Assembly (NCBI RefSeq): GCF_013407955.1
Contig: NZ_JACCBU010000001.1
Location: 3,658,001 to 3,722,000, forward strand
Length of the DNA: 64,000 bases
Direction: 5' to 3'
Origin: Microlunatus parietis
Lineage (GTDB): Bacteria; Actinomycetota; Actinomycetes; Propionibacteriales; Propionibacteriaceae
Position numbers and translations under genes: made by a program. This document shows, piece after piece, positions 26,734-34,499 of this stretch (positions within the stretch are counted from its first letter, which is position 1; each line of letters begins with the position of its first letter). The notes under the pieces are model-generated. The model saw nothing but the letters and a program-made list of their open reading frames with translations, was not told the DNA's origin and ran no database searches.

Positions 26734-27630
26734 ATGCAGCTGGGACTCATTGGACTGGGCAAGATGGGCGGCAACATGGCCACCCGAATCCGCGCGGCCG
26801 GCCACGAAGTGATCGGGTACGACACCAATCCGGAGATCTCCGACGTCAAGGATCTCGCCGAACTGGTCTCTCGGCTGACCGACGGCCCGCGGGTGGTCTG
26901 GGTGATGGTGCCGGTGCAGGCGCTGGAGCCGGTGATCAAGGACCTGGCCGGTCTGCTGGCGCCCGGCGACATCATCATCGACGGCGGCAACACCCGTTGG
27001 GACGGTGACGCCGGCCGGGCGGAATTCCTGGGCAGCAAGGGAATCAAGTTCATCGACTGCGGCGTCTCCGGCGGCGTCTGGGGTCTGGAGAACGGCTACG
27101 CCCTGATGTGCGGCGGCGACGCCGAGGACGTCGCGGTGGTCCAGCCGATCTTCGACGCGCTCAAGCCGCCGGGCGAGTTCGGCTTCGTGCACGCCGGTTC
27201 CCACGGTGCCGGGCACTTCGCCAAAATGGTCCACAACGGCATGGAGTACGCGATCATGCAGGCCTATGCCGAGGGCTGGGAACTGCTGGAGACCGCCGAC
27301 GTGGTGACCGACGTGCCGGCCACCTTCAACTCCTGGCGGGAAGGGACCGTGATCCGGTCCTGGCTGCTCGACCTGCTGGTCCGGGCGCTGCAGGAGGATC
27401 CGCAGCTCACCGAGATCCGCGGCTATGCGGAGGATTCCGGCGAGGGCCGCTGGACCGTCGACGCCGCGATCGACCTGGCCGTGCCGGTGCCCGCGATCTC
27501 CGCTGCCCTGTTCGCGCGGTTCGTCTCCCGGCAGCCGGATTCGCCGGCCATGAAGATGGTTGCTGCGATGCGGAATCAGTTCGGGGGGCATGCGGTGCAG
27601 AAGGAAGCAGCGCAGATCGACGAGATCTGA
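26734..27630 (+). CDS. gnd: 6-phosphogluconate dehydrogenase, short decarboxylating form
   Basis: The 298-residue protein begins MQLGLIGLGKMGGNMATRI, a Rossmann NAD(P) site, with DGGNTRWDGDAGRAEFLGSKG, CGVSGGVWGLENGYALMCGG and HNGMEYAIMQAYAEGW, the catalytic Lys/Glu region (GAGHFAKMVHNGMEY). It is the short, often NAD-using GntZ/YqeC type, about 300 rather than 470 residues. It converts 6-phosphogluconate to ribulose 5-phosphate with CO2 release. The position between dnaN and recF is common in actinobacteria. It is followed 9 bases later by a 147-base palindromic element. Confidence 0.95.
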   Translation: MQLGLIGLGKMGGNMATRIRAAGHEVIGYDTNPEISDVKDLAELVSRLTDGPRVVWVMVPVQALEPVIKDLAGLLAPGDIIIDGGNTRWDGDAGRAEFLGSKGIKFIDCGVSGGVWGLENGYALMCGGDAEDVAVVQPIFDALKPPGEFGFVHAGSHGAGHFAKMVHNGMEYAIMQAYAEGWELLETADVVTDVPATFNSWREGTVIRSWLLDLLVRALQEDPQLTEIRGYAEDSGEGRWTVDAAIDLAVPVPAISAALFARFVSRQPDSPAMKMVAAMRNQFGGHAVQKEAAQIDEI

Positions 27631-27639
27631 TTCATCCCG

Positions 27640-27786
27640 CCGTGGGCTGTGGGTCTGCGGGGTGTCAGTGCGCGGACAACCAGTCGCGCGCGGTGATTCT
27701 CTGCCGCTGCCGCTATTCCTTATGCGCGCGACGGCCAGTCCCATCCACGCCCGCGCCCTGACACCCCGCAGACCCACAGCCCACGG
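27640..27786. repeat. 147-base palindromic element C, related to elements A and B
   Basis: Bases 27640-27668 and 27758-27786 are perfect 29-base inverted repeats. Inside, GCGCGG pairs with CCGCGC, and GTCGCGCGC with GCGCGCGAC. The left inner part GCGCGGACAACCA, the central CCGCTGCCGC and the right CCCATCCACG are shared with the elements at 33444 and 34269. It lies between gnd and a convergent gene and could act as a terminator, but there is no U-run. Confidence 0.75.
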
Positions 27787-27902
27787 CTCCCGGGCGGAGC
27801 TCGTGGGGGTAGTCGGTCTTGAGCCGAGCGTCGGTGTGGTCTGGGCGGCATGCCTGAGCGAGCGCTGATCATGATCGGACAGGGGAAGGCTTCGTCAGCG
27901 TT

Positions 27903-27918
27903 TGTTTCACGTGGTGAG
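27903..27918. promoter_or_regulatory. weak parS-like site
   Basis: TGTTTCACGTGGTGAG has a perfect left half of parS, but its right half mismatches at three positions of the 14-base core. It overlaps the stop of the GNAT gene. Confidence 0.3.
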
Positions 27919-28386
27919 TGGCTTCGCGTAGCGGTGGCAGGGGACGGGGATCGGGCCGTCCGGGCCGGGGGCCAGGTGGTCGAAAAGGCCCTCGTCGGTC
28001 CAGCCGTTGCGTTCGTAGAAGCGGCGGGCCCGGGTGTTGTCGGCGACGACGGCGAGCCAGGCCCGGGAGTGGCCGCCGGCGGCGATGCGGCGTTCGGCCT
28101 CGGCGAGCAGGGTGTCGGCGATGCCGGTGCCGCGGCCGGCCTCGGCGACGTACACCTGTTCGACCTCGTCGTTGTTGATCATGATGAAGCCGATGATCGT
28201 GCCGTCCCGATCGGCGACGCTGGTCTCCTCGACGAGGGCGGCGGCGCGGGTGTCGAAGGACTCCCGGGTGCGGACCTCGACCAGCTCGTCGGGCACCCGG
28301 CCCCGGTGGGCCTGCTGCCAGCCGTCGTACCAGATCTGGGCGACGGCGGCCGCGTCGTCGGGGCGGGCCAGGCGGATCTCAGTCAC
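27907..28386 (-). CDS. GNAT-family N-acetyltransferase
   Basis: GTG 28384-28386 gives 159 residues beginning MTEIRLARPDDAAAVAQIWYDGW, a normal GNAT start; the 11 codons upstream are probably untranslated. VEQVYVAEAGRGTGIADTLLAEAERR holds the acetyl-CoA loop and ADNTRARRFYERNGWTDEG is the family-typical C-terminal helix. The acceptor is unknown. It stands convergent to gnd and divergent to recF (49 bases between starts), breaking the usual gnd-recF order. Confidence 0.88.
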   Translation of the reverse strand: MTEIRLARPDDAAAVAQIWYDGWQQAHRGRVPDELVEVRTRESFDTRAAALVEETSVADRDGTIIGFIMINNDEVEQVYVAEAGRGTGIADTLLAEAERRIAAGGHSRAWLAVVADNTRARRFYERNGWTDEGLFDHLAPGPDGPIPVPCHRYAKPLTT

Positions 28387-28435
28387 GCTGGCAGCGTAGA
28401 ACGTCCGCGCCGGTCGCACGGTTAGTCTGGGCCTC

Positions 28436-29575
28436 GTGTACGTCGACCATCTGCAGCTGGCCGATTTCCGGTCCTACGCCGCGGTCGACATCGCCCTCGA
28501 CCACGGCGTGACAACGTTCATCGGGGCCAACGGCCAGGGCAAGACCAACCTGGTCGAGGCGGTCGAATACCTGTCCACGCTCTCCTCGCACCGGGTCTCC
28601 ACCGACCTCCCGCTGGTCCGGGCCGGGGCCGAGCGCGCCATCGTCCGGGCCGGGGTGCGGGCAGGAATCGAGGATCAGCGCCGGCTGCTGCTCGAGCTGG
28701 AGATCACGCCCGGCAAGGCGAACCGGGCCCGGCTCAACAAGTCCCCCGTGTCGCGGCCCCGGGAGATCGCCGGCGTGCTGCGTACCGTCGTGTTCGCGCC
28801 CGAGGACCTGGCGATCATCAAGGGCGATCCCAGCGAGCGGCGCCGCTTCCTGGACGAACTGCTGGTGGCGCGCTGGCCCCGGCTGGCGGGTATCCGGGCC
28901 GACTACGACCGGGTGCTCCGGCAGCGCAACACGCTGCTCAAATCGTTGGCCGGCCGGGCTCGCGGCGGCCGCAAACCCGGGCCGGAGGCCGAATCCACGC
29001 TCGAGGTGTGGGACTCGCACCTGGCCCGCAACGGCGCCGAGCTGCTGGCCGCCCGGCTGTCCACGTTGACCGATCTGATGCCGCAGGTGTCGAAGAGCTA
29101 CGCCGACATCGCGCCGACCAACAACGACGCCACCGCCGAATACAAAGCCTCCGCCGACCTCACCGGGGCGACCGACGCCGAGGCCCTGAACGAGGCACTG
29201 CTGACGGCGATCCGGGACCGCCGCTCCGACGAACTGCAGCGCGGTGTCTCGCTGGTCGGGCCGCACCGCGACGACATCGTGCTGTCACTGGGCTCGCTCC
29301 CGGCCAAGGGGTACGCCAGCCACGGCGAGTCGTGGTCGTACGCGCTGGCCTGCAAACTCGGCAGCTTCCAGTTGCTCCAGGACGACGGGATCCAGCCGGT
29401 GCTGGTGCTGGACGACGTCTTCGCCGAACTGGACACCATGCGCCGGGAACGGCTGGCCCGCGGCGTGATCGGTGCCGAGCAGGTGCTGGTCACGGCCGCG
29501 GTCGGTGCCGACGTCCCGGCCGAGCTGGCCGGCAGCCGGTTCACGGTCGCGGGCGGCGAGGTCACCCGTGACTGA
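28436..29575 (+). CDS. recF: RecF DNA repair/replication ATPase
   Basis: The 379-residue SMC-like ATPase has [19 protein letters not shown] (Walker A), the signature [15 protein letters not shown] and the Walker B region [21 protein letters not shown]. RecF loads RecA at single-strand gaps with RecO and RecR. Starts with GTG 28436. Its final codons overlap the dciA start by 8 bases. Confidence 0.97.
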   Translation: MYVDHLQLADFRSYAAVDIALDHGVTTFIGANGQGKTNLVEAVEYLSTLSSHRVSTDLPLVRAGAERAIVRAGVRAGIEDQRRLLLELEITPGKANRARLNKSPVSRPREIAGVLRTVVFAPEDLAIIKGDPSERRRFLDELLVARWPRLAGIRADYDRVLRQRNTLLKSLAGRARGGRKPGPEAESTLEVWDSHLARNGAELLAARLSTLTDLMPQVSKSYADIAPTNNDATAEYKASADLTGATDAEALNEALLTAIRDRRSDELQRGVSLVGPHRDDIVLSLGSLPAKGYASHGESWSYALACKLGSFQLLQDDGIQPVLVLDDVFAELDTMRRERLARGVIGAEQVLVTAAVGADVPAELAGSRFTVAGGEVTRD

Positions 29576-30128
29576 CACCGAGCCGGACCCGCCGCGGTCC
29601 GGCGCGGACGCTCCCGAACCCGGTGCCGACGACCACGATCCGACCGGGCTGAACCTGGCCCGGAACGTCGCCCGGTCGATCGGCGCCCAGTCCCGGCGGA
29701 TGCGCCGCCGATCCGCCGGCAAACCGCGCCCGGAACCCGCCGAGCCGCAGTCCTCCGGTGCCCGACCGGACGACCGGGATCCCCAGCTGCTGGGCCGCGC
29801 GATCGAGCGGCTGGTGGACAGTCGTGGCTGGACCACGGAGGTCAGCGTCCACCTGCTGCTGTCGAAGTGGCCGGCCCTGGTCGGCCCGACGAACGCCCAG
29901 CACACCCAGCCGGAGAGCTATGTCGACACGGTGCTCACCGTCCGGGCCGACTCCACCGCGTGGGCGACGTCCCTGCGGTCGATGGCGCCGCAGCTCGTCG
30001 CCACCCTGAACCAGCAGTTGGGCGACGGGACGGTGACCCGGATCCGGGTGCTCGGACCGGACGCGCCGTCCTGGAAGCACGGTCGCCGCTCGGTCCGCGG
30101 CCGCGGGCCTCGGGACACCTACGGCTGA
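29568..30128 (+). CDS. dciA: DciA-type helicase loader (DUF721)
   Basis: GTG 29568 gives 186 residues. The first 80 are Pro/Arg/Asp-rich and probably disordered; the DUF721 domain covers [41 protein letters not shown] and [33 protein letters not shown]721 proteins downstream of recF (Rv0004 in mycobacteria) are the ancestral DnaB helicase operators. The basic tail [17 protein letters not shown] may bind DNA. Normally gyrB follows; here it is 12.4 kb away. Confidence 0.9.
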   Translation: MTDTEPDPPRSGADAPEPGADDHDPTGLNLARNVARSIGAQSRRMRRRSAGKPRPEPAEPQSSGARPDDRDPQLLGRAIERLVDSRGWTTEVSVHLLLSKWPALVGPTNAQHTQPESYVDTVLTVRADSTAWATSLRSMAPQLVATLNQQLGDGTVTRIRVLGPDAPSWKHGRRSVRGRGPRDTYG

Positions 30129-30179
30129 ATCTCAGCCCCGGCACAGCTGCGGTGACTCGGCCCCCGCTATCCTCCGCTG

Positions 30180-31058
30180 GTGGAATTCTCGCTGGACTTC
30201 AGTCCCGAACTGCTCGTAGCGTTCCTGACCCTCTTCGTCCTCGAAGTCGTGCTCGGCGTGGACAACGTGATCTTCATCTCGATCCTGGCCAGCAAGCTGC
30301 CGAAGGAGCAGCAGGCCAAGGCCCGCAACCTCGGGCTGTCCCTCGCCATGATCATCAGAATCGGGCTGCTCTTCGCAGCATCGTGGATCATCAGCCTCAA
30401 GGCGGACCTGTTCACGATTCTGGGGATGGGCTTCTCCGGCCGCGACCTGATCCTGATCTTCGGCGGGCTGTTCTTGATCTACAAGGCGGTGAAGGAGATC
30501 CACGAGAAGCTGGAGGGCGCCGAGCCGGGCCACGGCACCAAGGCTGCTCGGGCGAACTTCGGCGCCGTGATCGTGCAGATCCTGCTGCTCGACATCGTCT
30601 TCTCGTTCGACTCGGTGATCACCGCGGTCGGCATGATCGACAACCTGTTGGTGATCATCGCCGCCGTCGTGCTGTCGTTCGGGATCATGCTCTTCTCGTC
30701 CCGATTCATCTTCAGCTTCGTCAACAAGCACCCGTCGGTGAAGATCCTGGCGCTGTCGTTCCTGGTGATGATCGGCGTCTTCCTGATCGTCGACGGCTTC
30801 GGCGTCAAGGTCGACAAGGCGTTGATCTACGTGCCGATGGCGTTCGCGATCGGCGTCGAGGCGCTCAACCTGGTGTACCGGGGCCGGCAGCGTCGGAAGC
30901 TCGATCAGCCGGACGATGCCGTACACCTGCGCAATGCGGCCTCCCGCGCCGATGATCAAGAGGCGCTGGCGGCGGCGAACGGAGAGAGCGACGGTTCGGT
31001 CGGCCTGTCCAACCGGCCGGTCAGCGGCAGCCAGAGCCAGGACCGCTCGTACCCCTGA
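30180..31058 (+). CDS. TerC-family integral membrane protein
   Basis: The 292-residue protein has about seven membrane helices and the two Asp-bearing TerC signatures VVLGVDNVIFISILASKLP (residues 22-40) and LLLDIVFSFDSVITAVG (about 140-156). TerC proteins are linked to tellurite resistance in some bacteria and to metal (Mn) export during membrane-protein secretion in others. The final 60 residues are polar. It ends before an inverted repeat at 31069-31127. No cognate tellurite genes are near. Confidence 0.9.
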   Translation: MEFSLDFSPELLVAFLTLFVLEVVLGVDNVIFISILASKLPKEQQAKARNLGLSLAMIIRIGLLFAASWIISLKADLFTILGMGFSGRDLILIFGGLFLIYKAVKEIHEKLEGAEPGHGTKAARANFGAVIVQILLLDIVFSFDSVITAVGMIDNLLVIIAAVVLSFGIMLFSSRFIFSFVNKHPSVKILALSFLVMIGVFLIVDGFGVKVDKALIYVPMAFAIGVEALNLVYRGRQRRKLDQPDDAVHLRNAASRADDQEALAAANGESDGSVGLSNRPVSGSQSQDRSYP

Positions 31059-31068
31059 TCCAACAGTT

Positions 31069-31127
31069 CCTCGAGCCTGTCGAAGGGCAAGGCCTGATGA
31101 TCATTGTCCCCTTCGACAGGCTCGAGG
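31069..31127. terminator. inverted repeat between convergent TerC and GH172 genes
   Basis: A perfect 19-base stem (31069-31087 with 31109-31127) closes a 21-base loop. Each arm is a copy of the dispersed CCCTTCGACAGGCTCxAGG sequence found also near 38724, 44675 and 61010. It can end transcription from both strands, although T-runs are short. Confidence 0.7.
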
Positions 31128-31139
31128 GATCCTTCAGGC

Positions 31140-32237
<1,098 letters not shown>

Positions 32238-32271
32238 GTACTTCTCCTTGTAGTCGGGTCCGCAAATTCAA

Positions 32272-32294
32272 ACACGCGCGTGTAATCGATTTCA
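32272..32294. promoter_or_regulatory. candidate LacI operators upstream of GH172 and lacI
   Basis: ACACGCGCGTGT (32272-32283) is a perfect 12-base palindrome, and TGTAATCGATTTCA (32281-32294) is a near palindrome with the central CG typical of LacI operators. The core AATCGATTTC recurs before GH116 at 34472-34486. Location between two divergent genes implies control of both. Confidence 0.65.
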
Positions 32295-32441
32295 ACGCCC
32301 GTCGGCAACCGGTAGGGTGATGGCTCCGGCGATGGGAATGCGGCGTTGTCGTCGCCCATCGGCGATACTGCGAGACAAGCGACGGCGGAGCGGGCCGGCG
32401 TCGCGATGCCAACGGGGTGGTCCGAAACCGGGAGGTCAGAA

Positions 32442-33431
32442 ATGGCGACGATCTTCGAGGTAGCCGCCCGTGCCGGAGTGTCCCCGGCCACCGTGTCCCG
32501 GGTCTACAACGGGACCCCGGTCTCGGAGGAGAAGGCCAGGCTGGTCCGCCAGGCCGCCGAAGAGCTCAACTTCGTGCCGAACCGGACCGCCCGGGCCCTC
32601 CGCCGGCAGGCGTCGGAGGTGATCGCCCTGATCATCCCCGACATCGAGAACCCGTACTTCACCTCGCTCGCCCGCGGCGTCGAGGATGTCGCCCAGGCCG
32701 CCGGCTACTCGGTGGTCCTCTGCAACAGTGACGACGACCCGGCCAAGGAGGCCACCTACGTCGACATCGCGGCCCTGGAGAACATGGCCGGCGTGATCAT
32801 CGCCGCCGTGTCCGAGCAGCCGCAGATCGAGCGCATGGTCGGCCGTGGCCGGCCGGTGGTAGCCGTTGACCGCCCGATCAGTTACGACGTCGACGCGGTC
32901 GTGATGGCCAACCGGGACAGCGGGGAGATCGCAGCCCGGTCGCTGATCGAGGCCGGCTACTCCCGGATCGCCTGCATCACCGGCCCCGAGGACGTCGGCA
33001 CCGCCCGGGAACGGGCCGCCGGCTGGGCCGCCGTCGTCACCGAACACGGGCAGTTCGACGATCCCCAGGCCTACCTGCGGCACGCGAACTTCCGGGTCGA
33101 GGGTGGCCGCGACACCATCGCCGAACTGCTCGCGCTCGACCCCCCGCCGGACGCCGTCGTCGCCGCGAACAACCTGATGGGCGTCGGGGCGCTGCAGGTG
33201 CTCTCCGAACGGGGCCTCACCCCACCCAAGTTCGGCGTAGCCGTGATCGGCGACCTCCCCTTCACCACTCTCACGCCGACGGCCATCACTCTGGTCCGGT
33301 TGCCGGCTCGGGAGATGGGGGTACGGGCGGCGAAGCTTTTGCTGGACCGGATCGGAGGGGACACCGAACCCGCCCGCGAGGTTGTTCTGTCTCATAGCGT
33401 GGAGCCGGCGACCATCGTTCATGGGGGTTGA
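32442..33431 (+). CDS. LacI-family transcription regulator
   Basis: ATG 32442 after GGGAGGTCAG gives 329 residues. MATIFEVAARAGVSPATVSRVYNG is the helix-turn-helix, NRTARALRRQ the hinge, and ALIIPDIENPYFTSLARGVEDVA through VVAANNLMGVGALQVLSERG and FGVAVIGDLPF the periplasmic-binding-like sensor domain. It likely represses the divergent GH172 gene and the GH116-isomerase genes, whose upstream regions carry the same palindrome. The effector is presumably a sugar released by those enzymes. Confidence 0.93.
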   Translation: MATIFEVAARAGVSPATVSRVYNGTPVSEEKARLVRQAAEELNFVPNRTARALRRQASEVIALIIPDIENPYFTSLARGVEDVAQAAGYSVVLCNSDDDPAKEATYVDIAALENMAGVIIAAVSEQPQIERMVGRGRPVVAVDRPISYDVDAVVMANRDSGEIAARSLIEAGYSRIACITGPEDVGTARERAAGWAAVVTEHGQFDDPQAYLRHANFRVEGGRDTIAELLALDPPPDAVVAANNLMGVGALQVLSERGLTPPKFGVAVIGDLPFTTLTPTAITLVRLPAREMGVRAAKLLLDRIGGDTEPAREVVLSHSVEPATIVHGG

Positions 33432-33443
33432 AGGCTTGGACCC

Positions 33444-33576
33444 GCGGGGGTCTGAAGGGGTGGGCGCGCGGACAACCATCCGGCCGCGATGGTCTGGGTG
33501 CCGCTGCCGCAGTTCTGCGATGCGGCCTCCCGCCAGGCCCATCCACGTCCGCGCACCCACCCCCTCAAACCCCCGC
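33444..33576. repeat. 133-base palindromic element A
   Basis: Outer arms 33444-33473 and 33547-33576 pair at 27 of 30 bases. The interior (33474-33546) is almost identical to that of element B in the opposite direction, differing mainly at AGTT versus GGCA in the middle. Internal hairpins include ACCATC-N7-GATGGT and GGCCT-N6-AGGCC. It begins 13 bases after the lacI stop. Confidence 0.85.
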
Positions 33577-34268
33577 TCCCCTGTCTCCGCCGCCCAGGGA
33601 TCTAACGGACCAGAGCCGTTCGCTGACCTGGTTGCGCCGACTGCGGGTGCCCGAGCGCTGATCACGTCCTGGGTCGCGGGTCCCGCGGTTGACGGCGTAG
33701 CAGCGAAGGCGCGCGGAGCTCGTCCTGTCGGTGCCGGCCAGGCCCATCCTCGTCCGCGCACCCCACCCCCTCAGCCCTCCGCTTCCTTTGCACGCCCAGT
33801 GGTTTAAGGACCAGAGCCGGGTCGCGGGACTTCGGGTGGCCGAGCGCTGATCAGGTCGTGGGGTGGCTGGGCCCCGCGATCGCCGGCGTGGCAGCGATGG
33901 CAGTGGCTCGGACTCGCCGGTGGACGGGCATCCGGCGAACGATCGGAGGCCTTGGGCCCATCGACTAGGTCGGTGATCCTGACAGCGTGGTTGATCATGC
34001 TCGCGGGGTGTCGTTATTCCTCCACGGGTGACGCGAGAATCGCGATTGCGACGTGGAAACACCTCAACCGTGGAGGAAAAGCGACAGCCGAGCCCGCAAC
34101 TACGGAGTCGCCGCCGAGATCGACCCCACCACGACGCCTGACCGCCGACCTTCGCGCTAACCACGCACGCCCCACCCTTCATCACCAGCCGAGCGCTCCG
34201 GTCTGGCAGGAGAACAGAGCAGATCAGCGCTCGTCCTGAGTCCAAACAAAGGGGGGGATCGCCGCAAC
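33577..34268. other. non-coding stretch between palindromic elements A and B with repeats
   Basis: No gene is supported. An imperfect direct repeat begins at GGACCAGAGCCG (33606 and 33808) and continues through GAGCGCTGATCA to GGCGTxGCAGCGAxGGC (ending about 33720 and 33922). At 33737-33775 a partial copy of the right end of element A occurs (CCAGGCCCATCC then GTCCGCGCACCC). The pattern suggests successive insertion and decay of repeat elements. Confidence 0.65.
34009..34086. repeat. imperfect long hairpin
   Basis: 34009-34027 and 34068-34086 pair at 17 of 19 bases (TGTCGTTATTCCTCCACGG against its partner). It sits in the gene-free region and is unrelated in sequence to elements A and B. Confidence 0.6.
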
Positions 34269-34401
34269 CGGGGTGGGCTTGGGGGTGGGTGCGCGGACGT
34301 GGATGGGCCTGGCGGGAGGCCGCATCGCAGTGCCGCGGCAGCGGCACCCAGACCATCGCGGCCGGATGGTTGTCCGCGCACCCACCCCCAAGCCCACCCC
34401 G
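34269..34401. repeat. 133-base palindromic element B, inverted relative to A
   Basis: Outer arms 34269-34298 and 34372-34401 are perfect 30-base inverted repeats. The interior can form three hairpins: GGCCT-N6-AGGCC, a perfect 7-base stem GTGCCGC-N4-GCGGCAC, and ACCATC-N7-GATGGT. Together with the outer stem this gives a four-arm cloverleaf. It ends 70 bases before the LacI-type site of GH116. Confidence 0.88.
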
Positions 34402-34471
34402 AGCCACAGCACCAAGAACCTCTCGAAAGGCTCTCGAAGGGCGATCCCCTCCGACCCGCACCCTTGACGAC

Positions 34472-34486
34472 TGAAATCGATTTCGA
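34472..34486. promoter_or_regulatory. candidate LacI operator before GH116
   Basis: TGAAATCGATTTCGA contains a perfect 12-base palindrome GAAATCGATTTC (34473-34484). It shares AATCGATTTC with the site at 32281-32294 and lies just before the GTG start of the GH116 gene. Confidence 0.65.
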
Positions 34487-34499
34487 CGATGCTGGGGAC

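Noticed and set aside
34299..34499. N-terminal extension of the GH116 protein
   Set aside because: It would translate element B and the operator; GTG 34500 gives the family-like start.
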